DNA of 45,456 bases from contig JAZNLO010000011.1 in NCBI GenBank assembly GCA_045579085.1, positions 1 to 45,456 on the forward strand. The letters are read 5' to 3'. A model generated the notes under the pieces. The model ran no database searches, was not told the DNA's origin, and saw only the letters and a list, made by a program, of their open reading frames with translations. This document shows, one piece after another, positions 1 through 8,341 of the stretch (position 1 is its first letter; each line of letters starts with the position of its first letter). The translations under genes and the position numbers were made by a program. Source of the stretch: RGIG2206 sp045579085. GTDB lineage: Bacteria > Bacillota > Clostridia > Oscillospirales > Acutalibacteraceae.

Positions 1-799
1 TGAATATATTTTTTGCATTCAGAGAAAAAATCTTCTCATATTCATCATCCGCAAACCCCATACTAAGCAAGTTTTCAATTTCTTTTGTTTGGGGATACAT
101 AGGATAGTCGGTGGCATACAAAACGTGGTCAGCACCATATCTTTCGATAATCTTTTTACCTTCATCTGTACCTAAAAACCTAACGCTTGAAGATGTGTCA
201 ACGTAGAAATTCGGCAAGCCGGAAAGCTTAGTTGACGCCTCCTCCCAAACTGAAAAGCCGCCTAAATGCGCTCCAATTACAGTTAGCGAGGTGTATATCT
301 TTAGCACAGGTAACAGTCTGTTTGGGTTTGAATAGTCATAGCGACTGTCACCTGTGTGCATCAATATAGGTAAGTTTTCACGTTCACACAGCTCATAGAT
401 TTTTAAACAACGGTAATCGTCAATCTTGAATTTTTGGATATCAGGGTGAAGCTTGACTCCCTTAAGTCCTAATGAGATTATTTGGTTTACGTCTGCCTCT
501 AAATCTTCACTGTCAGGGTGCAGTGTTCCAAGCCCTGTAAATCTGCCCGAGCTGCTATTAACAACGTCTGCAATAAACGTATTTATGCTCTTAACCTGTT
601 TTGGCGTGGTGGCAACCGACTGGATTATTGAATGGTCTACACCGCTATCTTTCATCTGGTCTGATAGCCGCTCTACAGTTCCGTCAAAATCGGACACTAT
701 GCCGTAAAAGGCATCAGTTGCAGACACGGCTGCTGCGGCAATCTTTTGCGGATAAACGTGGCAGTGCGAATCAATCACATAAAATTTATCACAAATCAT
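1..799 (-). CDS. Amidohydrolase (metal-dependent TIM-barrel hydrolase), C-terminus cut by window edge
   Basis: Reading from 799 leftwards the frame stays open to base 2 (266 codons). The N-terminus has the metal-binding HxH motif of the amidohydrolase_2 family (DSHCHVYP, His12 and His14). Later come a KGVKLHPD segment, an LMHTGD strand-end motif and an ATDYPM motif with the expected catalytic Asp, and the last visible residues (NAKNIF) match the usual C-terminal helix of the family, so little is missing. Members are hydrolases or decarboxylases; the substrate cannot be named. The ATG overlaps the stop of the upstream acyl-CoA ligase gene by one base (TAATG), so translation is probably coupled. 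It is the third gene of the first T-box operon. Family call is firm, function is open. Confidence 0.85.
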   Translation of the reverse strand, partial: MICDKFYVIDSHCHVYPQKIAAAAVSATDAFYGIVSDFDGTVERLSDQMKDSGVDHSIIQSVATTPKQVKSINTFIADVVNSSSGRFTGLGTLHPDSEDLEADVNQIISLGLKGVKLHPDIQKFKIDDYRCLKIYELCERENLPILMHTGDSRYDYSNPNRLLPVLKIYTSLTVIGAHLGGFSVWEEASTKLSGLPNFYVDTSSSVRFLGTDEGKKIIERYGADHVLYATDYPMYPQTKEIENLLSMGFADDEYEKIFSLNAKNIF

Positions 800-3324
800 T
801 ATGCAGTCACCACGCCGTCAGCCTTCTGCAGTCCCAATCTTTCAACCGCTTCCTCACGCATTTTATACTTGAGTATCTTGCCAGCAGCATTAGTCGGGAA
901 CTTATCCACAAAGCTGACATATCTGGGCACCTTATGACGTGCCATACTTGCCAGAATATACTCTTTCATCTCAGCCTCAGTCATACTCTCGCCATCTTTA
1001 AGAATAACACAAGCCATTATTTCCTCGCCGTACTGCTCATCAGGTACGCCGATAACCTGTACATCGCTAACCTTTGGATTGGTATAGATAAACTCCTCTA
1101 TCTCCTTAGGATAAATATTCTCTCCGCCGCGAATAATCATATCCTTGAGTCTGCCTGTAATCCTATAATTGCCGTCTGCTGTGCGACAAGCAAGGTCGCC
1201 TGTATGCAGCCAGCCGTGACTGTCTATTGCATCGGCTGTTGCCTTAGGCATTTTATAATAGCCCTTCATTATATTATAGCCACGCGCGACAAACTCGCCG
1301 GTTACTTCGTCGGGGCAATCCTCGCCTGTTTCCGGATTTATTATCTTGCACTCAATCTCGGGCAACGCTCTTCCAACTGTTCCAACACGTACTTCAATCG
1401 GGTCATCGGTTGAGCTCATTGTGCAACCGGGCGATGCCTCTGTTTGACCGTAAACTATCGTGATTTCACGCATATTCATTTTATCAACAACGTCTTGCAT
1501 TACTGATATCGGGCACGGGCTTCCAGCCATTATTCCAGTTCGCATATATGAGAAATCAGTTTTTTCAAAGTCCTCATGCTCAAGCAGTGCTATAAACATT
1601 GTGGGCACTCCGTGAAACGCTGTTATATGCTCATTATGTATGCACGCAAGCGCCGGCTTCGGTGAGAAATAAGGTAACGGAAGTAAGGTGCCGCCGTGTG
1701 TCATTGTGGCGGTCATTGCGAGCACCATTCCAAAACAATGGAACATCGGAACCTGTATCATCAGTCTGTCTGCAGTTGACAAATCCATACGGTCACCGAT
1801 GCATTTGCCGTTATTAACGATGTTATAGTGAGTAAGCATAACGCCCTTTGGAAAGCCGGTTGTACCCGATGTGTACTGCATATTGCATACGTCGTCTTTA
1901 TCAACAGCCGCTGCCATTCGACGCACTTCCTCAAGAGGCACCTGATTTGCTCTCTCAATTGCATCATTCCAGGTAAGACAGCCCTTCTGCTTGAATCCAA
2001 CTGTTATAACGTTACGTAAAAAAGGAAGACGCTTTGAATGAAGCTGCTCGCCGTCCTTTACGTTTTCAAGCTCAGGGCAAAGTTCTGCAATAATTTTGCC
2101 GTAAGAAGTGTCCTTTGAGCCCTCTGTCATAATCAACGTATGCGTATCAGATTGCTTAAACAGATACTCTGCCTCGTGAATTTTATATGCAGTGTTTACG
2201 CTGACTAAAACGGCTCCGATTTTTGTTGTTGCCCAGAACGCAATAAACCACTGTGGAACGTTTGAAGCCCAGACAGCCACGTGATGTCCTGCTCGCACAC
2301 CGAGCGCAATCAAGCTGCGCGCAAAAGTGTCAACGTCGTCACGGAACTCGCTGTATGTGCGGGTATAGTCAAGCGTTGTATACTTGAACGCATACTGGTC
2401 AGGAAACTCCTCTACTACCCTATCAAGCACCTGTGAAAAAGTGGATTCAATCAACAAATCCTTTTTCCAGATGTATTTACCTGTATGGTCTTTGTTATAA
2501 TAAAGCGTTTTCTTGTTTTTAGAGGTATCGCCAAACTGCTTAATAAAGCTGACAAACTGTGAGAAAATTATCTCCATATCGTCCAGTTCTTCACACCAGG
2601 ACGGGTCCCAAACCAGAGATATAAAGCCATCATAGTTTACTGAGCGCAATGCGAGCATCATTTCTTCAATCGGCAGCTCGCCCTCTCCAATAAGGCAGAA
2701 TTGAGTATGATTATTAACCTTTACCGCATCATTAATGTGAACGTGATTAACATATGCGCCAAGATTTTTGATAACCTCTTCAGGCGACTCACCGCACTCG
2801 AAATAAGCGGCTGACATATTCCAAAGCGCTCCTAAACTATCACTTGCAAAGTTTTCGAGCAAGTCACGCAAATGCTTAGTATCTGCAAAAAGACCTGAGG
2901 TTTCAACAAGCAGTTTAACCCCTTGCTTTTGAGCATTGCTAAGCACAATGTCTAACAACTTGATAACGTTGTTGATAGCTTTTTGGCTGTCTTCAGCCGC
3001 ATTCGCACGAAGTCTGATATACGGAATATGTAAGTTTTCAGAAATCGCAAGGCATCTTGTGATTTCGTCATACGCTTTATCAAATTCAGACTCGGAAGCT
3101 ATGTCCGAAATTGTATCTATACACGGGATTTTCAAATTTTTCTCATATAAACGGCGCATTGTTGCCGCTGCCGCATAATCGTGAAAAGCCCCGTCTTTCT
3201 CAGTGAAAATGGGATTATATATGTTGTGCAGTTCGATTCCGCCAAAGTGCAAATCTTCTGCTATATCACAAAATTCTTCAAACGAATTATTGTGCCATCC
3301 CTTAGTTGAAAAGGACAGTTTCAT
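799..3324 (-). CDS. Fusion: xylose-isomerase-like TIM barrel + AMP-forming acyl-CoA ligase
   Basis: An 841-residue two-domain protein. Residues 1-265 form a sugar-phosphate isomerase/epimerase (AP-endonuclease-2-type) TIM barrel, with an ETSG segment near residue 141 and an HVHIND motif near 194-199 that resemble the family's metal ligands. Residues 285-841 are a complete ANL-superfamily acyl-CoA ligase: P-loop-like YTSGTTGFPKG at 484-494, a later YGQTEASPG motif, a TGDLA motif and a C-terminal GGENIYPKEIEEF hinge, ending with the catalytic-lysine region (AAGKILKYKMRE). The ligase half should make an acyl-CoA from a carboxylate, ATP and CoA; the barrel's substrate is unknown. A GAGGAGG site sits 8 bases before the ATG and overlaps the end of the upstream gene. 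Domain calls are firm; the joint function is not known. Confidence 0.9.
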   Translation of the reverse strand: MKLSFSTKGWHNNSFEEFCDIAEDLHFGGIELHNIYNPIFTEKDGAFHDYAAAATMRRLYEKNLKIPCIDTISDIASESEFDKAYDEITRCLAISENLHIPYIRLRANAAEDSQKAINNVIKLLDIVLSNAQKQGVKLLVETSGLFADTKHLRDLLENFASDSLGALWNMSAAYFECGESPEEVIKNLGAYVNHVHINDAVKVNNHTQFCLIGEGELPIEEMMLALRSVNYDGFISLVWDPSWCEELDDMEIIFSQFVSFIKQFGDTSKNKKTLYYNKDHTGKYIWKKDLLIESTFSQVLDRVVEEFPDQYAFKYTTLDYTRTYSEFRDDVDTFARSLIALGVRAGHHVAVWASNVPQWFIAFWATTKIGAVLVSVNTAYKIHEAEYLFKQSDTHTLIMTEGSKDTSYGKIIAELCPELENVKDGEQLHSKRLPFLRNVITVGFKQKGCLTWNDAIERANQVPLEEVRRMAAAVDKDDVCNMQYTSGTTGFPKGVMLTHYNIVNNGKCIGDRMDLSTADRLMIQVPMFHCFGMVLAMTATMTHGGTLLPLPYFSPKPALACIHNEHITAFHGVPTMFIALLEHEDFEKTDFSYMRTGIMAGSPCPISVMQDVVDKMNMREITIVYGQTEASPGCTMSSTDDPIEVRVGTVGRALPEIECKIINPETGEDCPDEVTGEFVARGYNIMKGYYKMPKATADAIDSHGWLHTGDLACRTADGNYRITGRLKDMIIRGGENIYPKEIEEFIYTNPKVSDVQVIGVPDEQYGEEIMACVILKDGESMTEAEMKEYILASMARHKVPRYVSFVDKFPTNAAGKILKYKMREEAVERLGLQKADGVVTA

Positions 3325-3327
3325 TTG

Positions 3328-4707
3328 TTATGCCTCCTCATATACAATCTTGTTTACAGCATTGAGATATGCTCTGATACTTGCGCCTATAATATCGGTG
3401 GATATACCGTTTCCTGAGTAAAGCTTACCATTTGAACGAAGCTTTACAAGCGCTGAGCCCATAGCTTCCTTGCCCTCTGTAACAGACTGAATCTGGAAAT
3501 CGTCAAGCTCATAATGATGACCGATTATACTATCAATCGCACGAAATGCGGCATCAACAGGTCCGTCACCGATGCAAACGCCCTGCATAAGCGTTTCATT
3601 TTTATTAAGTGTAATCTGCGCACTTGATGAGATAACGTTGCCGTTATTAACAACATAACTTACCAGCTTATATGTTGCAGGCACCTGTAACGCAACACTT
3701 GCCACAATTGCATCAAGCTCCTTTGCGCCGACCTTTTTCTTTGTTGCAACGCGCAAAAACTCCTCGTAAACTTTACGCTGGTCCTCCTCAGATATGTCAT
3801 AGCCAAGCTTTGAAACTGCGGCTATAACGTCTGCCTGAGTATCAGCGTCATCAAGATATACGCTAAGCTCGCTATCGCCATTTGCTGTAACAACACGTTT
3901 ATCGTTATCTGCATTGTTAGCAATCCACTCTATTTGCTTTACAATTCTGTGAAGCTGAGTGTTGTTGATATTTGTTGCAAAGCCGTAATTATCACCACAG
4001 TCGTGTATCATAGCTGCAAAGGTTTCAAGCGGTATAACCGAGCCGCAAACAGCCGTTTTCACAAAGTCTATACCCTTTCGTGCAGAGAGAACACCGGCAG
4101 CAGTTGCAAGTCCGTTTTTGTTCTCGCAGCTAACGCCAACAGGCACGTTTACCTGCTGTGCAACGCTGGCGGCAAACTCAGCAAAATCATCCGGAAGCAG
4201 CTTTGCGGCAGAATCACAGATGCTAATCATGGTTGCTCCTGCTGACTCAGCCTCACTCAGCACTTGCTTGAGAAAATCAGGCTCAACACGAGTTGCATCA
4301 ATAATGCAGAGCTCAACGTCTTGCACCTTTTCTTTTGCTGTTTTAATCGCTGTAGATATCCACTCAAGCATTTTGGGGGCTTTTTTATGGCATATGTATT
4401 CCATTCCTACCGGAGAAAGTGGCAACTGGATTCTTATTCTGGGCTTAACTGCGTTTGCGAGCGCTAAAACAGCGTTTTCTATGCTCTGCGCAGTGGTGCC
4501 TGCGGCAACAGAAATAACGCTCTTTTTAACAAATGAAGAAACTGTTTTAACAAACAGAACATCTGCCTTTTCATCCTGAATCTCAGGCAACTCAACCGCA
4601 TCAACATTTAGTCGCTCAAGCTGACGTGCAATCTCCAGTTTTTCCTTGAAGCTGAACTTACTGTTTTCTTGACACAAAGTTGTATCGGCAATTCTGATTT
4701 GTTTCAT
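3328..4707 (-). CDS. 2-isopropylmalate-synthase-like protein with degenerate active site
   Basis: A 459-residue DRE-TIM-type protein with a C-terminal LeuA allosteric domain (GDGPVDAAFRAID, VTEGKEAMG, GISTDIIGASIRAYLNAVN near residues 365-455). The N-terminal barrel aligns by eye with isopropylmalate/homocitrate synthases, but the catalytic motif LRDGxQ is LCQEN (Cys12, Gln13) and the metal-binding HxHND is SCENKN (Ser193, Glu195). The later GxGERAGN motif is also absent. The canonical Arg, Asp and both His residues are therefore missing, while the regulatory domain is well kept. It may have lost catalysis, use another chemistry, or act as a regulator; it should not be called leuA without proof. 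It is the first gene after a T-box leader and is tightly followed by the TIM-barrel/ligase fusion. Confidence 0.8.
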   Translation of the reverse strand: MKQIRIADTTLCQENSKFSFKEKLEIARQLERLNVDAVELPEIQDEKADVLFVKTVSSFVKKSVISVAAGTTAQSIENAVLALANAVKPRIRIQLPLSPVGMEYICHKKAPKMLEWISTAIKTAKEKVQDVELCIIDATRVEPDFLKQVLSEAESAGATMISICDSAAKLLPDDFAEFAASVAQQVNVPVGVSCENKNGLATAAGVLSARKGIDFVKTAVCGSVIPLETFAAMIHDCGDNYGFATNINNTQLHRIVKQIEWIANNADNDKRVVTANGDSELSVYLDDADTQADVIAAVSKLGYDISEEDQRKVYEEFLRVATKKKVGAKELDAIVASVALQVPATYKLVSYVVNNGNVISSSAQITLNKNETLMQGVCIGDGPVDAAFRAIDSIIGHHYELDDFQIQSVTEGKEAMGSALVKLRSNGKLYSGNGISTDIIGASIRAYLNAVNKIVYEEA

Positions 4708-4764
4708 AAGATATGTTCCTCTCTGAAAAATTGTTTTTAATAGCTAAAATTAATCCTGAGCCCA

Positions 4765-5035
4765 CAAATAAATAAATCCCTGAGCCCAAATAGGACTCAG
4801 GGACGAAAATCTCGCGGTACCACCCTGATTGCTGAAAAATCAGCCTCTCAACAAGACTCTATCAAGCCTTTTGCCATGATAACGGGGCAAGCCGTAACTG
4901 CTTACTCGACAAACGCTTTGGGCAGCTCTGCTCCGGAACGAGACTTCTCATTTTCTTACATATCGTCTTACACCAACCGACGACTCTCTGAGATGCGATA
5001 AAAACGAAAATAATTCCTTCAACGCATTTATAATT
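4765..5035 (-). ncRNA. T-box leader 1 (tRNA-sensing attenuator)
   Basis: On the minus strand the leader carries a Stem I-like apical sequence (GGTTGGTGTAA flanked by TCGTC/GACGA) after AGAGAG, then the conserved T-box GGGTGGTACCGCG (4811-4826). A terminator stem TCCCTGAGCCC/GGACTCAGGGA follows (4777-4803) with a TTTATTTATTTG run. Uncharged tRNA is expected to stabilise the antiterminator and let transcription enter the isopropylmalate-synthase-like operon. I could not assign the specifier codon with confidence by eye. Confidence 0.93.
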
Positions 5036-5041
5036 TCTAAC

Positions 5042-5070
5042 ATTATAGCAAAGTAAGTTTAACTTGTCAA
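5042..5070 (-). promoter_or_regulatory. Sigma-A promoter of T-box operon 1
   Basis: On the minus strand, TTGACA (5065-5070) and TATAAT (5042-5047) with a 17-base spacer: a perfect consensus match just upstream of the T-box leader. Confidence 0.9.
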
Positions 5071-5112
5071 TACCCTACCTTACATTATAAACGCATTAAA
5101 TCGCATCAAAAA

Positions 5113-5646
5113 TCAATACTCTGCGCCAATCCTCATAGCCTTAAGGTTTGCCTCAAGCATATCTGCTCTTTTTGCGGAAATAACCTTTTTCAGCGTCTTC
5201 TCGATTGCTGCTTCGTCATACTCTCCCAATTCCTTCATAATCTTACCAACGATAATCATATTAGCAAGGGTTGGAATTTGATTATCAAGCGCAAGCTTGG
5301 TTGCAGGCACATAGAAAACCTTTACGTCATCTCTTTTGACCTTACGCTCAATAAGCGCAGAGTCAGCAAATATCATTCCACCTGATACTACGCTATCTTC
5401 ATAGCGGTCGAGCGACGGAAGATTCATCGCAACCAAAACATTCGGGTTCGATACAATCGGTGAACCAACAGCATCATCACTTACTATTACGCCGCAGCTT
5501 GCTGTACCGCCACGCATCTCAGGGACGTAAGATGGGAGCCAACTTACGTTTTTCTCTTCCATCAAGCCCTTATAAGCAATAAACTTACCTGAAAACAATA
5601 TGCCCTGACCGCCAAATCCAGAGAACAAAAACTGTTTAGCACTCAT
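5113..5646 (-). CDS. 2-oxoacid:ferredoxin oxidoreductase, gamma subunit (VorC/KorC/PorG-like)
   Basis: A 177-residue gamma subunit of the pyruvate/2-ketoisovalerate ferredoxin oxidoreductase family. It opens with the diagnostic FLFSGFGGQGILFSGK segment and has the RGGTASCGVIVS motif near residues 45-56. With the beta and alpha subunits and the ferredoxin-like subunit encoded just upstream it forms a four-subunit complex that interconverts a 2-oxoacid and CoA with an acyl-CoA, CO2 and reduced ferredoxin in the cytoplasm. The ATG overlaps the last base of the beta-subunit gene. It is the last gene of the second T-box operon; the next operon's promoter starts 40 bases away. The substrate cannot be told from this subunit; a branched-chain aminotransferase in the operon favours branched-chain 2-oxoacids. 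Confidence 0.92.
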   Translation of the reverse strand: MSAKQFLFSGFGGQGILFSGKFIAYKGLMEEKNVSWLPSYVPEMRGGTASCGVIVSDDAVGSPIVSNPNVLVAMNLPSLDRYEDSVVSGGMIFADSALIERKVKRDDVKVFYVPATKLALDNQIPTLANMIIVGKIMKELGEYDEAAIEKTLKKVISAKRADMLEANLKAMRIGAEY

Positions 5647-6395
5647 TATTTATCCTCCTTAGCACTTCTGTCTTTATATACACCCAAAGGATAGTAAGGC
5701 AACATTTTTTCATCAATCCATTTAAGTGCATCCTGAGGAGTCTTACCCCAGTTTGTAGGACAAGATGATACAACCTCAACCAATGAAAATCCCTTGTTAT
5801 TTACCTGATTTTCAAAAGCTTTCTTAATAGCAGCCTGTGCTTGCTTTACATTCTTTACGTTATTAACAGCTACTCTTGTTATATACTCAGGCCCGTCAAG
5901 CGTTGCAAGCATCTCGCACACTCTTACAGGATATCCTGCTGTGGCAACATCTCTGCCGTAAGGCGAGGTCTGGGTTACCTGTCCGGGAAGCGAGGTAGGC
6001 GCCATCTGACCGCCTGTCATACCATAGATTGCGTTATTAACAAAGATTATGGTTATGTTCTCATTTCTGGTTGCAGCGTGTACGGTTTCTGCCATTCCTA
6101 TTGATGCAAGGTCGCCGTCGCCCTGATATGTAAAGATTATATTCTCAGGCATACAACGCTTAAGTCCTGTTGCAACCGCCGGAGCACGTCCGTGTGCTGC
6201 CTCAACCATATCGCAAGCAAAATAATCGTAAGCCATAACTGCGCAGCCAACAGGCGCAACGCCAACTGTTTTTCCCTCTATACCGAGTTCATCAATAGCC
6301 TGTGCTACAAGGCGATGAATAATGCCGTGTGTGCAGCCCGGACAATAGTGAAGCTGGGCATCTGTTAAGCTTTTCGGTTTTTCAAACACTACCAT
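5646..6395 (-). CDS. 2-oxoacid:ferredoxin oxidoreductase, beta subunit (TPP-binding)
   Basis: A 249-residue beta subunit that binds thiamine diphosphate. It shows the YCPGCTHGIIHRL cysteine motif near the N-terminus, a VGVAPVGCAV segment, the TPP/Mg motif GDGDLASIG near residue 95, and NNAIYGMTGGQMAPTS. The AAHGRAPAVATGLKR segment is typical of 2-ketoisovalerate/2-ketoglutarate-type enzymes. No internal 4Fe-4S domain is present; electrons would pass to the separate ferredoxin-like subunit. Start and stop overlap those of the neighbouring subunits (TAATG to the alpha gene), so the three are probably made in equal amounts. Confidence 0.93.
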   Translation of the reverse strand: MVVFEKPKSLTDAQLHYCPGCTHGIIHRLVAQAIDELGIEGKTVGVAPVGCAVMAYDYFACDMVEAAHGRAPAVATGLKRCMPENIIFTYQGDGDLASIGMAETVHAATRNENITIIFVNNAIYGMTGGQMAPTSLPGQVTQTSPYGRDVATAGYPVRVCEMLATLDGPEYITRVAVNNVKNVKQAQAAIKKAFENQVNNKGFSLVEVVSSCPTNWGKTPQDALKWIDEKMLPYYPLGVYKDRSAKEDK

Positions 6396-7459
6396 TATTC
6401 AGCACCTCCTGCAGTTTTTATAATAGTTTCAAGCACCTGTTCAGGTGTTGTGATAACGCCGCCTACTCTGTTGCAAAGCACAACAGGCTTCTTGCACTCA
6501 GACGCAAGCTTTACATCCTCAATCATCTGTCCCATAGAAAGCTCAACGCTGATAAAAGCTTTAACTTGGTCTGCAACGTCAGCAATAGCTTTTTTCGGGA
6601 ACGGCCACAAGGTGATAGGTCTAATCATACCAACCTTTATTCCCTGCTCTCTGGCCGCAATTACAGCATTCTTAGATACTCTTGAGGTGATTCCGTAAGC
6701 AACAACGCAGTATTCTGCATCCTCCATCATAAAGGACTCGTATCTTGCCTCGTTTTCCTCAATCTGCTTATAACGCTCAAATCTTTCGAAGTTGGTCTGC
6801 TCAAGCTTCTCCGGTGAAAGATAAAGCGAATTGACTATGTTGTGTTTACGCTTCATTTGTGTGCCTGTTACAGCCCAAGACTTATCAATCTTTTCGTACT
6901 CAACAGTTTCAGGCAATTCAACAGGCTCCATCATCTGACCCATTGTGCCGTCTGCAAGCAGCATAGTTGCCACTCTGTAGCGGTCTGCAAGGTCAAATGC
7001 GAGGATAGTTAAGTCTGCCATCTCCTGTACTGAAGAGGGTGCCAAAACTATAAGGTGATAGTCGCCGTGACCACCACCGCGTGTTGCCTGAAAATAGTCA
7101 GACTGCGAGGGCTGTATGCCGCCAAGACCGGGACCACCACGCTGAACATTAACAATCAACGCAGGAAGGTCTGAGCCTGCAAGATAGGATATTCCCTCTT
7201 GCTTAAGTGATATTCCGGGACTTGAAGACGATGTCATAACACGGTATCCTGCACCTGCTACGCCATAAACCATATTAATAGCAGAAATTTCACTTTCTGC
7301 CTGCAGAAACACTCCGCCGATTTTAGGCATACGCTTTGCCATATAAGCTGCAACCTCTGTTTGAGGTGTGATAGGATAGCCGAAATAATGTCGACAACCT
7401 GCTCTTATAGCAGCCTCAGCAATAGCTTCATTGCCTTTCATTAAAACCTTATCAGCCAT
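6395..7459 (-). CDS. 2-oxoacid:ferredoxin oxidoreductase, alpha subunit (VorB-like)
   Basis: A 354-residue alpha subunit when started at the ATG at 7459, which has a GTGAGGTG site six bases upstream; a longer in-frame reading lacks a good site. It begins KVLMKGNEAIAEAAIRAGC, followed by the FGYPITPQTEVAAYMAKRMP motif, then SSSSPGISLKQEGISYLAG and VQRGGPGLGGIQPSQSDYFQ, all signatures of the pyrimidine-binding alpha subunits of this family. The length is typical of VOR/KOR alpha subunits rather than single-chain pyruvate:ferredoxin oxidoreductase. It sits 10 bases after the ferredoxin-like subunit gene. The reaction runs in either direction depending on ferredoxin redox state. Confidence 0.93.
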   Translation of the reverse strand: MADKVLMKGNEAIAEAAIRAGCRHYFGYPITPQTEVAAYMAKRMPKIGGVFLQAESEISAINMVYGVAGAGYRVMTSSSSPGISLKQEGISYLAGSDLPALIVNVQRGGPGLGGIQPSQSDYFQATRGGGHGDYHLIVLAPSSVQEMADLTILAFDLADRYRVATMLLADGTMGQMMEPVELPETVEYEKIDKSWAVTGTQMKRKHNIVNSLYLSPEKLEQTNFERFERYKQIEENEARYESFMMEDAEYCVVAYGITSRVSKNAVIAAREQGIKVGMIRPITLWPFPKKAIADVADQVKAFISVELSMGQMIEDVKLASECKKPVVLCNRVGGVITTPEQVLETIIKTAGGAE

Positions 7460-7469
7460 TATTTGCACC

Positions 7470-7676
7470 TCACTTCTCAACAGTTATAACACAGTCAGGG
7501 CACATAGTGGCGCAAAAAGCACAAGCTATGCACTTATCCTGGTCGGTTATACGTGCGGGAGAATGTCCCTTAATATTTATCTGATTGCTTGCAATTTCTA
7601 TGATTTGCTTTGGGCAAGCGCTGACACAAAGTCCGCAACCCTTACACAAATCAGTAGCAAAGGTAACCTTAGCCAT
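7470..7676 (-). CDS. 2-oxoacid:ferredoxin oxidoreductase, delta (2x[4Fe-4S] ferredoxin) subunit
   Basis: A 68-residue ferredoxin-like protein with two cysteine clusters, CKGCGLCVSACP and CIACAFCATMCP, each able to hold one 4Fe-4S cluster. Position directly before the alpha subunit gene identifies it as the electron-transfer (delta) subunit of the complex, which links the TPP site to external ferredoxin. It follows the ParA-like ATPase gene by 13 bases in the same transcript. Confidence 0.92.
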   Translation of the reverse strand: MAKVTFATDLCKGCGLCVSACPKQIIEIASNQINIKGHSPARITDQDKCIACAFCATMCPDCVITVEK

Positions 7677-7689
7677 ATTGATTCTCCTG

Positions 7690-8340
7690 TCAAAATAGTT
7701 TCTTTTGTAGTGTCAGAGAAAACTGCTTTGGCAACTCAACACCGTCTGCAATTGATTTCTCAACACTCGTCATAACAAGCCTTAGCCCTGACATCTCGCT
7801 CAGCTGCTCCGCCTTTTCAAGCGTGTTGATAACGTCCTGTGCTGTTGTCTGGGCGCCCAGATTGGAATTGTTTATGATTCCTGTGAATTTCAGTCCGCAC
7901 GCTGACTCAATCTCATACATCGCCTCAAGCGCCTGTTCTACTGAGGTTGTGAGCGGACGATAAAAATTCACCACAAAAAACATATCGTAATTGTTTTCAT
8001 TTAATATGTACGGGGTGTATCTGCCGAGCGCAAGCGCACCACGCTCGTCACCACCGAGGTCGATGACTATTTGTCTGTCTTCCCTCTGGACTAAGCCGTA
8101 CATCTGCGACGGCAGTGCAGGTAAATCCACATTGCTGTTTGCAAACGGCAAGGATACAAGCTCTATCCCTACCTCTTCAAGCTCTTTTGCACTATCCTTA
8201 GTGCGAAAATATGGGTTTACTATATCAAGGTCTGCTATGCTAACCGAGTAACCCATATCGTTAAGCTTGAATGCATAGTTTACAGCAAGATTGGTTTTAC
8301 CGCTTCCGTAATGTCCAGCAAATACGGTAATTCGTTTCAT
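7690..8340 (-). CDS. ParA/MinD-type P-loop ATPase
   Basis: A 216-residue soluble nucleotide-binding protein. The N-terminus has a deviant Walker A motif GHYGSGKTN (residues 9-17) followed by IADLDIVNPYFRTKD and a switch-like VIDLGGDERG segment near residue 92. It belongs to the CobQ/MinD/ParA group. It lies between the aminotransferase and the oxidoreductase genes with one-base spacing to the former, so it shares the operon. A role in metal or cofactor loading of the oxidoreductase is a guess from context, by analogy with CooC/Mrp-type ATPases; no partner-specific motif is visible. Confidence 0.8.
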   Translation of the reverse strand: MKRITVFAGHYGSGKTNLAVNYAFKLNDMGYSVSIADLDIVNPYFRTKDSAKELEEVGIELVSLPFANSNVDLPALPSQMYGLVQREDRQIVIDLGGDERGALALGRYTPYILNENNYDMFFVVNFYRPLTTSVEQALEAMYEIESACGLKFTGIINNSNLGAQTTAQDVINTLEKAEQLSEMSGLRLVMTSVEKSIADGVELPKQFSLTLQKKLF

Positions 8341-8341
8341 C

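Noticed and set aside
601..1413. Plus-strand frame of 270 codons opposite the acyl-CoA ligase
   Set aside because: Runs across two well-supported minus-strand genes, has no recognisable domain and shows mixed, unnatural composition.
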